Assembly: GCF_001708185.1 (NCBI RefSeq)
Contig: NZ_MDDN01000011.1
Coordinates: 62,001 to 126,000 of the forward strand
Direction: 5' to 3'
DNA from: Lysinibacillus xylanilyticus
GTDB taxonomy: Bacteria > Bacillota > Bacilli > Bacillales_A > Planococcaceae
Length of the DNA: 64,000 nucleotides
Both the position numbers and the translations under genes were made by a program. This document shows, piece by piece, positions 52,637-60,192 of this stretch. The notes below the pieces were generated by a model. It searched no databases. It worked only from the letters and a program-made list of their open reading frames with translations, and was not told the origin of the DNA. Position 1 is the stretch's first letter. The number at the start of each line of letters is the position of its first letter.

Positions 52637-53749
52637 ATGAAAATCCAACAAGTAGAAATTTTCGCCATTCATTTACCACTTATTGATCCATTTATCATCA
52701 GTTATGCTACATATGATACAATGCCTTCTATTATTTTGAAGGTTACGACAGATACAGGGATTGTAGGCTATGGTGAAGCAGTACCAGATGAGCATGTAAC
52801 AGGGGAGACGTGGGAGAGCACGTATGCTGTATTACAGAATCAGCTCGCTCCTGCCATCATTGGAGAAAATCCACTGGCCTTTGAAAAACTTCACGATAAA
52901 ATGAACAAAATTGTGAAGGATGTGCCTGCAGCGAAAGCAGCGCTTGATATTGCTTGCTTCGATATTGCTGGTAAAGCGCTACAGGTTCCAGTGTATCAAC
53001 TGCTAGGTGGACGCTATCATGAAAAGTTCCCTATTACACATGTACTAAGCATCGGAGAACCAGATGCTATGGCTGATGAGGCGGCTAGTCGAGTAGAGAT
53101 GGGCTACCAATCTTTTAAAATGAAGGTAGGAACAGAGGTTACGCGTGATGTTGCTCGCATCAAAGCTGTGCGTGAGCGTGTAGGCGAAGACATCGCAATT
53201 CGAGTAGATGTCAATCAAGGATGGGGTAATGCCTCTACTACATTACAGGGCTTACGTGCATTAAAGGAGTTAAATATCGATTGGTTAGAGCAGCCAGTAG
53301 ATAGTGAAGATATTGATGGAATGGTAGAAGTGAAGTCAAAATCAGATGTTACCTTAATGATTGATGAAGGGCTTCGCGGTGTTCGCGAAATGCGTGAAAT
53401 TATTGCAAAGCGTGCTGCAGATAAAGTCAATATTAAATTAATGAAATGCGGTGGCATTTATCCTGCTATGAAGTTAGCAGTTATGGCTGAAATGGCAGGC
53501 ATTGAATGTCAGATTGGTTCAATGGTAGAATCATCAGTTGGCTCAGCAGCTGGTTTCCATGTAGCATTCTCTAAAAAAATAATGACAAGTGTAGAATTAA
53601 CAGGTCCGCTAAAATTCTCTAAGGATGTTGGGAACTTACACTATGATGTTCCATTTATCTGCCTAAATGAAAAACCAGGATTAGGTGTTGATGTAGATGA
53701 AGAGATTCTAAAAGAGTTATGTAAATTCTCGACGATTGTAACAGCCTAA
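52637..53749 (+). CDS. Enolase-superfamily enzyme (MLE/N-acylamino-acid racemase or epimerase type)
   Basis: The 370-residue protein has the muconate-lactonising subgroup active site: SFKMKVG (Lys-x-Lys), IRVDVNQGW (Asp, Asn), WLEQPV (Glu), LMIDEG (Asp) and VNIKLMKCGG (second catalytic Lys). Such enzymes catalyse 1,1-proton transfer (dipeptide or N-succinyl/N-acyl amino acid racemisation) or cycloisomerisation. The C-terminal DxD motif typical of dipeptide epimerases is absent (ELTGPL instead), which argues against a dipeptide substrate. The next gene is a GNAT 12 bases away, and an M20 amidohydrolase lies upstream, as in D-amino acid to L-amino acid conversion clusters. Confidence 0.85.
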   Translation: MKIQQVEIFAIHLPLIDPFIISYATYDTMPSIILKVTTDTGIVGYGEAVPDEHVTGETWESTYAVLQNQLAPAIIGENPLAFEKLHDKMNKIVKDVPAAKAALDIACFDIAGKALQVPVYQLLGGRYHEKFPITHVLSIGEPDAMADEAASRVEMGYQSFKMKVGTEVTRDVARIKAVRERVGEDIAIRVDVNQGWGNASTTLQGLRALKELNIDWLEQPVDSEDIDGMVEVKSKSDVTLMIDEGLRGVREMREIIAKRAADKVNIKLMKCGGIYPAMKLAVMAEMAGIECQIGSMVESSVGSAAGFHVAFSKKIMTSVELTGPLKFSKDVGNLHYDVPFICLNEKPGLGVDVDEEILKELCKFSTIVTA

Positions 53750-53761
53750 GGAGACGGTGAG

Positions 53762-54442
53762 ATGGAAAAAATTTATGAAGGTATGCTTGGGGAAACGCCG
53801 TTTTTTGTTTCAGCATTAAATCTTCAGCATTTAGAAGAAATTGAGAAATTACAGCTTGGGGTTTATGAATCTTTAGAGGACCAAAGCATCTTACAGCCAC
53901 TGAGTACAGAAGAATTCGACTATATTTTAAAAGGTAATGGCATGATGATAGGTGCTTACGTAGGGGATGAGTTAATTGCCTTTCGCGCATTATTGAACCC
54001 ACCTGTTGATGATGAGCACCTTGGCTTTGATTGTGGGATTGCCGAGGATGAATTTAATCGCGTATTATATCAAGAAATATCGAATGTCTCTCCAGCTTAT
54101 CGTGGCTATGGCTTACAAAAGACGTTAGCCAAAGTTGTGATGGGGCATATTGATTTAGAAAAATATGATTATGTATGCTCAACGGTAAAACCATATAATA
54201 TTCCTAGCTTAAAGGATAAATTCTCTCAAGGTTTAGTCGTAAAGGGATTAAAGGTTAAGTATGTAGATAAGTTGCGTTATATTTTCTATAAAGATTTGCG
54301 ACAAGAACTACCAATCTTTACAGAGAAGAAATTGATTTCAATGGACGATACAGTTGGTCAGCAACAGCTTTTAAAGCAGGGCTATCTAGGTACTTCTATG
54401 TATGAGGATCAAAATGATTGGTTCGTCGTTTATGAGAAATAA
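53762..54442 (+). CDS. GNAT-family acetyltransferase
   Basis: The 226-residue protein has a GNAT fold with the acyl-CoA site SPAYRGYGLQKTLAKVVMGH (R/Q-x-x-G-x-G/A variant) and a second helical half. It lies 12 bases behind the enolase-superfamily gene with GGAGACGG in front, so both belong to one operon. In characterised Geobacillus-type clusters an enzyme of this kind succinylates or acetylates the amino group of the racemase substrate. That role is inference here. Confidence 0.82.
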   Translation: MEKIYEGMLGETPFFVSALNLQHLEEIEKLQLGVYESLEDQSILQPLSTEEFDYILKGNGMMIGAYVGDELIAFRALLNPPVDDEHLGFDCGIAEDEFNRVLYQEISNVSPAYRGYGLQKTLAKVVMGHIDLEKYDYVCSTVKPYNIPSLKDKFSQGLVVKGLKVKYVDKLRYIFYKDLRQELPIFTEKKLISMDDTVGQQQLLKQGYLGTSMYEDQNDWFVVYEK

Positions 54443-54454
54443 ATAAAGTAAAAA

Positions 54455-54492
54455 GCCTTACCTTTTACTTATTGTGAGGGGTAAGGCTTAGC
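54455..54492. terminator. Terminator between convergent genes
   Basis: AAGCCTTACC pairs with GGTAAGGCTT around a ~17-base loop and ends near the convergent gene stop at 54506. Confidence 0.7.
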
Positions 54493-54505
54493 TTTTCAGT
54501 TTATT

Positions 54506-55171
54506 TTAGTTATTAGATTTAGAATTGATTTTCTCTCCATCAGTTGTTTGGACCACTAACGGCTCAACAATTTTTTCTAGGCCTATCTTTATAAATGGGA
54601 GTCCTGTATCTTTCTCTTTATCGACAACCTTAACTGTGATTTCAGTGTTCCCTAGGGTCTTTACATCTTTTATTTCCAGATGTTTTCCTTTATATTTCTC
54701 GCCTAATTGAATATGAATTTGTTTCATTCCTTCAGAAATCGTAGATACCTCGTAGTAGGAGGATGTATCGTTACCAGCCACAATGACGCCTTCTTCATTG
54801 ATCCAATAACCTTCATCTAAGGTGATCGCCCAACCAATAATAGCAAAAATAAGGACTGGGACTATAAACAAGATTGATTTATCCACTTTGTTAAATTCAG
54901 ATTTTCTTAGGCCTTTCGTAAAAGGAAGTAACAACGTCCCAACCATAGCAGCTATCAAAATACCTACTCCAATAATGCCAAAACCCATCCCTTCAAAGCC
55001 TCCCACTTTGAACAATCCGTATACGACGGTAAACACAGCAATTAAAAATGTCACAATCGGAGCCAAGTAGAACTTTCCTGTTTTTTTCATAGCTATTAAA
55101 GTAAAAAGGAAAATACATGCTCCTATAATGAAACCAATTGAACTTATCATTCCCAATTTCTTCACCCCCAA
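54506..55171 (-). CDS. Membrane protein downstream of the anti-sigma gene
   Basis: The 221-residue protein has four N-terminal membrane segments (ISSIGFIIGACIFLFTLIAM onward) and a soluble C-terminal part (TSSYYEVSTISEGMKQIHIQ, EKYKGKHLEIKDVKTLGN) rich in beta strands. It follows the zf-HC2 anti-sigma gene by 12 bases and is probably the third gene of that operon, possibly a target or accessory of the sigma response. No family is named with confidence. Confidence 0.7.
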   Translation of the reverse strand: MGVKKLGMISSIGFIIGACIFLFTLIAMKKTGKFYLAPIVTFLIAVFTVVYGLFKVGGFEGMGFGIIGVGILIAAMVGTLLLPFTKGLRKSEFNKVDKSILFIVPVLIFAIIGWAITLDEGYWINEEGVIVAGNDTSSYYEVSTISEGMKQIHIQLGEKYKGKHLEIKDVKTLGNTEITVKVVDKEKDTGLPFIKIGLEKIVEPLVVQTTDGEKINSKSNN

Positions 55172-55183
55172 TAGATTAATGTA

Positions 55184-55678
55184 TTAATAGAAAATCGACA
55201 TAAATGTATCTAAAAAAAATATAATCCCTAAATCAAAAAGAATTGAGAGTGTAATCCACCTTTTGGTAAAAAAGATCATCGTGAATACTGTTAAAAAAAT
55301 AGCTACTGGGAAATAGAACATGAAAGTAACGCTTTTGATATATTCAAGGGCCGCATCAGCAGACAATTCCCAGTTGTAAAAGTGAAAAGAAGAAAATAAG
55401 ATGTAAAATAATATGAGGGCTCTAATGGAAATAAACAACCATTTAAGGCCATGATTAAACTGAACTAATTTCTTTAATGGCTTTATTTCTACTTCTTCAC
55501 TCCGTTCTAACATCGGATAACTTCCATCAGCTAATTCATTAAATAATTGCTTACACTCACTACAGTCGTGAATATGTTCCAAAACCACTTCTTTTGTTTC
55601 CTGTTCTAGCTCATCAAATACAGAGATTAACTCCCGCGAAAGAATATGAATCTTTTGGGAATCCTCCATCTTTTTCAC
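55184..55678 (-). CDS. zf-HC2 anti-sigma factor
   Basis: The 164-residue protein has the ZAS zinc motif (VLEHIHDCSECKQLF, with His-x3-Cys-x2-Cys) and two or three membrane segments behind it. Together with the overlapping sigma gene (4-base ATGA overlap at 55675-55678) it forms a standard ECF sigma/anti-sigma pair in which the membrane protein holds the sigma factor inactive until a signal arrives. The signal is unknown. Confidence 0.88.
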   Translation of the reverse strand: MKKMEDSQKIHILSRELISVFDELEQETKEVVLEHIHDCSECKQLFNELADGSYPMLERSEEVEIKPLKKLVQFNHGLKWLFISIRALILFYILFSSFHFYNWELSADAALEYIKSVTFMFYFPVAIFLTVFTMIFFTKRWITLSILFDLGIIFFLDTFMSIFY

Positions 55679-56166
55679 CTCTTTCTAGCCATCTGTTTTC
55701 TCATCCTAAATATTTTGGACTTTAATGTAGGGATCGGTATATCCAAAAGTGTACTTATTTCTTGATAATCATAACCATAATGAAATTTAGCTAAAAAAAT
55801 GGCCTTATCACTCGTTGATAAATAACCTAATGTACTTAGAATTTGGGAATTTATTATTGCCTTTGATTCGGGTGTTTGATTATCAATTAATAAGCTTTCA
55901 ATTACACTTTCATCATGAAACAGCGCTGGTTTTCTCTTTTTGTAATGATCGAGGAGTGTATTTTTGGCTGCCTTCACTAACCAGCTTTTCATATAAGTAA
56001 CTTGTTGAACTCTCGATGGATCTGTTAAAATCTTCGCAAATAACTCTTGAATGATGTCATCGGCTACGTCATAACTTTTAGTTAATCCAATTAAAAAGTT
56101 CCGCAAATATGTGTAATGCTCCTCATAAATCTTTTCAATCACCTCAAATGGATTTTGATTTATCAT
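55675..56166 (-). CDS. ECF-type RNA polymerase sigma factor
   Basis: The 163-residue protein has a region 2 (YLRNFLIGLTKSYDVADDII, then TYMKSWLVKAAKNTLLDHYK for -10 recognition) and a region 4 helix-turn-helix (FHYGYDYQEISTLLDIPIPT, LKSKIFRMRKQ). ATG 56166 is the start, with CGGAGG upstream; the longer GTG reading from 56193 runs through the ribosome binding site. The gene is preceded by an ECF-type promoter (56200-56223), so it probably drives its own operon. Confidence 0.9.
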   Translation of the reverse strand: MINQNPFEVIEKIYEEHYTYLRNFLIGLTKSYDVADDIIQELFAKILTDPSRVQQVTYMKSWLVKAAKNTLLDHYKKRKPALFHDESVIESLLIDNQTPESKAIINSQILSTLGYLSTSDKAIFLAKFHYGYDYQEISTLLDIPIPTLKSKIFRMRKQMARKR

Positions 56167-56199
56167 TTTTATCCTCCGTAAGATGTCGCGCACTAAAGA

Positions 56200-56223
56200 G
56201 ACGATTCAAATTGGAAAAAGTTT
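56200..56223 (-). promoter_or_regulatory. ECF sigma-type autoregulatory promoter
   Basis: On the minus strand AAAC (56220-56223) followed by TTTTT, a 16-base spacer and CGTC (56200-56203) match the AAAC/CGTC consensus of ECF promoters (SigW type). It stands about 35 bases before the sigma gene ATG. Confidence 0.65.
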
Positions 56224-56340
56224 TAATTTTTTTTGAATAATAGTTAAACTTCCTAGTTTTATCGAAAGCCTTCTTTTTTGAATAAAAGATGGATCAAAAT
56301 GGATTCTCTTTCATCCAAGATTAGTCCCACCATAGATAAA

Positions 56341-56387
56341 GGCCTCGATATTCGACACTTCTCTCAAAATGTTGAATATCGAGGCCA
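56341..56387. terminator. Two strong hairpins in the gap before the FhuF-like gene
   Basis: GGCCTCGATATTC (56341-56353) pairs with GAATATCGAGGCC across an inner region at 56341-56387. A second hairpin AGCATTACC/GGTAATGCT with a T run lies at 56446-56482. They insulate the convergent sigma operon and FhuF-like gene. Confidence 0.7.
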
Positions 56388-56498
56388 CACGATTAAAATG
56401 TAATATAGTTTAATGCAATCAGGAGTACCGTTTGTCTATAGTCTGAGCATTACCTTTCAATTATTATGAGAGGTAATGCTTTTTTGTTAAAGAGAGTA

Positions 56499-57206
56499 TT
56501 ATTTAATTGGGCAGAAGCCACAAGCCATTAAACCGGGTATATCTTTAGAAAAACAACATGATTTTCGTACAGGAACGTTCACTAAATTAGTTGGACTTTG
56601 ACCGCCTGTATATTGCGCCCACCACGATTTATTAGAGAAGCGAGCCCACGTTTTAGGATCCTCTAAGGCCTCGATATCCTCCATTGCTTGGTCAGCCAAG
56701 CCGGGGTTAGACAACAATATATGATAGTGCCAAAGTAGATAACCAAAGAAATTCTCCCAAATTGTCAGAGGGGAAATAGACGTTACTTTACGAAGCTGTT
56801 GAACAATAACATGCCCATCATATAGGATTTTCTCAATCACTGCCTGGCGTTCATCTTCATCGACATAACGCCAATCATTGGGGTTGACAAACATTGCGAC
56901 TGTAAAGCTGTTGAACTCTTTTGCTGCATCAAAGCGAAGCTCGATTGGTTTACCAACCCACACTTCGTCATAGGCGGCAAGCATGTAAAGTTGCATAGCG
57001 AAAAACATACCGTAGCGGCGTGCGAAATGAGAAATAGCTGCTGCTTCCGTTGCTGCGTCTGTAATACCCATCATTAGGTTTAAAAAGTCAGGATGGTAAA
57101 AGTCTTTATGTATATCAGCTAAAGTAAATAATGTTCGCTTTGGTTCTGTCGTATAAATGCTATAGGAATTCAATTGTCGAACTTGATCCATCGTTAATGC
57201 TGGCAT
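56499..57206 (-). CDS. FhuF-like ferric-siderophore reductase
   Basis: The 235-residue protein ends with RKSCCFSKDIPGLMACGFCP, giving Cys-Cys-x10-Cys-x2-Cys, the [2Fe-2S] motif of FhuF reductases that release iron from imported ferric siderophores. The rest (WENFFGYLLWHYHIL and VQQLRKVTSISPLTIW) matches the helical FhuF-type scaffold. ATG 57206 follows AAAGGTG with 6 bases spacing; the upstream ATG 57212, GTG 57215 and TTG 57227 are less likely. A Fur box 220 bases upstream fits iron control, although it seems to face the other way. Confidence 0.82.
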   Translation of the reverse strand: MPALTMDQVRQLNSYSIYTTEPKRTLFTLADIHKDFYHPDFLNLMMGITDAATEAAAISHFARRYGMFFAMQLYMLAAYDEVWVGKPIELRFDAAKEFNSFTVAMFVNPNDWRYVDEDERQAVIEKILYDGHVIVQQLRKVTSISPLTIWENFFGYLLWHYHILLSNPGLADQAMEDIEALEDPKTWARFSNKSWWAQYTGGQSPTNLVNVPVRKSCCFSKDIPGLMACGFCPIK

Positions 57207-57414
57207 TGTCATCACCTTTTCTTTCAATCGTTTGCTACTTCAATTATAGATTAATCATTTTTGCTTCACAAATGGAATGCAATGTAGTAAAATTAATTAA
57301 ACATATCTGAAAGGTTGGTTTTTATTGTGCAGCCTTTGTATAGATTGTTCTCTGCATTTCTAGCTAAGGGTGTAGTCATTGCAATAAAAAACTAAAATAA
57401 TTTTCAGATAAGTG

Positions 57415-57447
57415 TTGACTTTTTAATTGATAATGATTATCATTATC
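57415..57447 (+). promoter_or_regulatory. Fur box overlapping a promoter
   Basis: GATAATGATTATCATTATC (57429-57447) is an almost perfect 19-bp Fur palindrome. It overlaps the -10 of a + strand promoter: TTGACT (57415-57420), 17-base spacer, TATCAT (57438-57443). Transcription would start near 57450 and run into the RNA described next. Confidence 0.85.
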
Positions 57448-57449
57448 GT

Positions 57450-57612
57450 ATAAAGAATATTCCTCTTCTACAATACAGTGTAGAGAGGATGAACTTTAGC
57501 TACTTTTCTCCAGAAGTTTGCTAGTTCATGATAACGCTCCTAAAACCCCCCTCATTTTTTGGGAACGTAAAATCTTCTGACGACTCATCCATTGTGATTG
57601 AGTCGTTTTTTT
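57450..57612 (+). ncRNA. Candidate Fur-repressed small RNA (FsrA-like)
   Basis: Downstream of the Fur-controlled promoter no protein of credible size is encoded (one 11-codon frame only). The predicted RNA has hairpin CCTCT-CTACA/TGTAG-AGAGG (57462-57488), a second stem ATGAACT..AGC/GCTAGTTCAT (57489-57529), an unpaired C-rich stretch CTAAAACCCCCCTC (57540-57553) and an intrinsic terminator GACGACTCA/TGAGTCGT with seven T (57579-57612). An iron-repressed sRNA with a C-rich seed matching ribosome binding sites is exactly the design of B. subtilis FsrA. The terminator end also belongs to a dispersed repeat. Confidence 0.6.
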
Positions 57613-57630
57613 GTAGAAGCCGAAGTTGTT

Positions 57631-57703
57631 CCGATAAAACGAGATAATAATCCGATAAAAGCTAAAATTGTTCCGATAAGTCTTCAAAGTATTCCTATAA
57701 AAA
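57631..57703. repeat. Array of four 9-bp motifs with exact 21-bp period
   Basis: CCGATAAAA or its variant occurs at 57631, 57652, 57673 and 57694 (CCTATAAAA), each 21 bases apart, similar to the array at 18053-18146. A shorter piece recurs at 59461 and 59482, again 21 bases apart. Confidence 0.8.
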
Positions 57704-57715
57704 TGAAATCATCAA

Positions 57716-57850
57716 CATAACGTGGGGCTGATTTCCGTTCCAACTGGGTGCGTTGAGGCAACAGATGTTTTTTTGTGCGAAAGCGCAGTGCAACGTAGCT
57801 TTAGGGAACGTAAAAATCTCAGAGTGACTTATGCCTATATGGGTAAGTTG
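57716..57850 (-). repeat. Inverted family S repeat plus terminator-like element
   Basis: CATAACGTGGGGCTGATTTC then CGTTCCAACTGGG is the reverse complement of the family S core at 42963-42998. Following it, GAAAGCGCAGTGCAACG and a second GGGAACGTAAAAATC element occur. The latter precedes a hairpin-like stretch and TTTTTT at 57853-57858, as in the candidate sRNA terminator region. Confidence 0.55.
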
Positions 57851-57952
57851 CTCTTTTTTGATTGACTTTAGATAGGGGAGTAGTTAATCAGTAACAGGTT
57901 TGATATGATATTATAAAAAATGGTAATTTGATTAAAAGATGGAGGGGAATAA

Positions 57953-59235
57953 ATGAAGAAATATATGATCACTTTGCTCATTGTTTTAGCCTTTTTTACA
58001 AACCCATCATCATCTAAGGCGGCAGAAGTACAGTGGGACGGGGCACAAGTTGTGAAGGGGCAAACGGGAAAAATGACCTTTACAAAAGATGTAAAAGTAT
58101 ATAAGAAGAATGCAAATGGTACGTATAGCTCGATGACAGTCAAGCGCAACAACTATTTCCGAGTGTATGATATCGAAAAGTATGACAATAAAACATTTTA
58201 TTGGATGAGCTCGGGTTACCGTGTACAAGCAACGGATTTAGTTGTTTTTAAGAAAGTACCTTTGAACATCCGCGCTTCTCTTTATGATAATCCAGCCTAT
58301 ATCAACATCAATCGTCAGGGTTATAGCTATGGACAACATTACCAACTTGATTCAACTTTTTATAATAAGATTTCTATTGGTGAAAATCTATACTACTCTT
58401 ATTACGATGCGGATGGTGGTTCTATTGAGGTCTATATTGATGGCTCAGATATTCGCATTTTCGAAACAACGAAAAGAGATAAAGGGCTTTATATGTTAAC
58501 AGCTGATGCACAGGTGTCAGGCGGTCCAATGAATGGAGCAGGTGGGATAGGGTGGACAAAAGGAACTGCTCTTCATTCATTAGGACTTGAAATAAACGGT
58601 TACCTTTGGGCGAATGAAGGCTATATCCCTGTAACATTAATCCAACCTGTGAAAAAACAAGGAAAACGCTATATTCGATATGGTGTTAGTGCTGCAGCTA
58701 CTAAAGGAAATCCAAAAGAGCTAAAACGTTTTGATGAAGTAATATTATTGACAGAAAATGATACGACAGCTTGGATTGAGATGGGGAAGTATATAGTGTA
58801 CCGAAAAAAGTTCTAGCTACTATAAGACCGAACGAATCACCGATTATAACAACGTCTTTCTTGCCAAATGATACGATTCAGCAGCTAGTATATCTGAATT
58901 ATGGTACGCCCATTGTTTATAAGAAAACGGCTAATAATCACTTTGAAGCGCCAGCCTTAAAGTACATTGACTACACTGAAACAGAAAAAAACTTTACTTA
59001 CGAAATGGATGGGTTCAAATATATATTTGAAAAGCCAGTTACCGAGGGCTCAAAAGTGACTAGAACAGGACGTGGATGGAATGATGAAGGGTTTGTTCGT
59101 GCCATTCATTACACGATTACAACACCAGCAGGCACGTTTAATAATGTTGTGGAAACGTCCCTTAATGAATTTTATGCACCGGGCTATGGTTTCATCAGTG
59201 ATGATTTTGGCAACAAATTAACGTCTTATGAATAA
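57953..59235 (+). CDS. Secreted protein gene split by a possible -1 frameshift
   Basis: ATG 57953 (GGAGGGG upstream) opens a 287-residue exported protein with a signal peptide (MKKYMITLLIVLAFFTNPSS, cleavage near SKA) and beta-rich, SH3-like repeats. It stops at TAG 58814, five codons after the heptamer A AAA AAG (58804-58810). In the -1 frame the protein continues VLATIRPNESPIITTSF to 59235, giving 427 residues. Either this is a programmed -1 frameshift (GGGGAAG lies 14 bases upstream, as at dnaX) or one A was lost from a seven-A run. Function is unknown. Confidence 0.65.
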
Positions 59236-59631
59236 TAAATACTTCATTTTTTGATGAAAGAGTGAGGATGTAAATAAAAAAACAGGTGGGGAGAAACGAA
59301 TTGTTTTTCCTCATCTGTTTGATTTTAGGGACTTATTGGACGGACCTTAATCTATGAAGATATAGAATTGTATAGTAGCTGTGTAATGGCATACTTACAA
59401 TGGTAGACGACTCACTCCAGTGCGATTAAGTCGTCTTTTTTGATGGAAACTGTAATTGTTCCTATAAATCTTCAAAGTATTCCTATAAAAATGAACTCAC
59501 CACCATAACGTGTCTGTGACGCCGATCGCCAAGGAGTCGCCCAGCCTTTGAAAACCGGTAACTTTCAAACGTTGTTCCAAAAATTACAATTTAATGTATA
59601 ATATCTCTTAATAAAAAGGGGTGATTATTTT
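59236..59631. other. Intergenic region with hairpins and repeats
   Basis: A hairpin ACAG-TG-GGA/TCC-CA-CTGT (59279-59322) terminates the secreted-protein gene. At 59408-59438 a GACGACT/AGTCGTC hairpin resembles the terminator at 57579-57612. It is followed by the 21-bp-period motif pair at 59461 and 59482 and by CATAACGTG. No gene is seen before 59632. Confidence 0.6.
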
Positions 59632-60120
59632 ATGTTTAATATTAGGAATTTTGAAGGTAATAAAAATGAGTTTGAGTTCTTTCAAGATATGTTATATGAA
59701 TCAATACTTATTCCTGTGAATAAACCATCAAAAGAGGCTTTGCTAAACTCGCCTCACATAAGAAAATATCATGAAGGTTGGGGGAGAAAGGGAGATCAAG
59801 CTTTGATTGCCTTTGACGTAGAAAATCAAACTGTTGGTGCAGTCTGGTACAGATTGTTTGATGAAAATAATAAAGGCTATGGTTATATTGATTGTAATAC
59901 TCCTGAAATAGGAATTGCTGTTTCAAAAGATGTAAGAGGAAGAGGGCTGGGGACTTTACTAATGCGTAAAATAATTCAACAAGCAAAGGATGAGGGCTAT
60001 AATACCATTTCTCTTAGTGTAGACCTTGGAAATAGTTCGGCCATTAATATTTATAAAAAACTTGGCTTTAAAGATTATGAAGTAGTTGGCACTTCTATAA
60101 CAATGATTTACAAATCATAG
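59632..60120 (+). CDS. GNAT N-acetyltransferase
   Basis: The 162-residue GNAT protein has the acetyl-CoA site VSKDVRGRGLGTLLMRKIIQ (R-G-x-G-L/x motif) and the closing strand pair SLSVDLGNSSAINIYKKLGF. It transfers acetyl from acetyl-CoA to an unknown amino group. ATG 59632 has AAGGGGTG upstream, with weak spacing. A perfect terminator follows. It stands alone. Confidence 0.88.
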   Translation: MFNIRNFEGNKNEFEFFQDMLYESILIPVNKPSKEALLNSPHIRKYHEGWGRKGDQALIAFDVENQTVGAVWYRLFDENNKGYGYIDCNTPEIGIAVSKDVRGRGLGTLLMRKIIQQAKDEGYNTISLSVDLGNSSAINIYKKLGFKDYEVVGTSITMIYKS

Positions 60121-60135
60121 TGCTCTCTAGAATAA

Positions 60136-60179
60136 AAAATGTACACTACTAAAAGTAAATTTAGTAATGTACATTTTTA
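60136..60179 (+). terminator. Terminator between convergent genes
   Basis: AAAATGTACACTACTAAA pairs with TTTAGTAATGTACATTTT (one mismatch) around a short loop and is followed by T. It serves the GNAT gene and the convergent exporter gene. Confidence 0.78.
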
Positions 60180-60192
60180 CAATTATTTATCT

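Noticed and set aside
57327-57395. 22-codon hydrophobic frame starting at GTG upstream of the Fur box
   Set aside because: The ribosome binding site is weak and the length too small; it could be a short peptide, but nothing else supports it.
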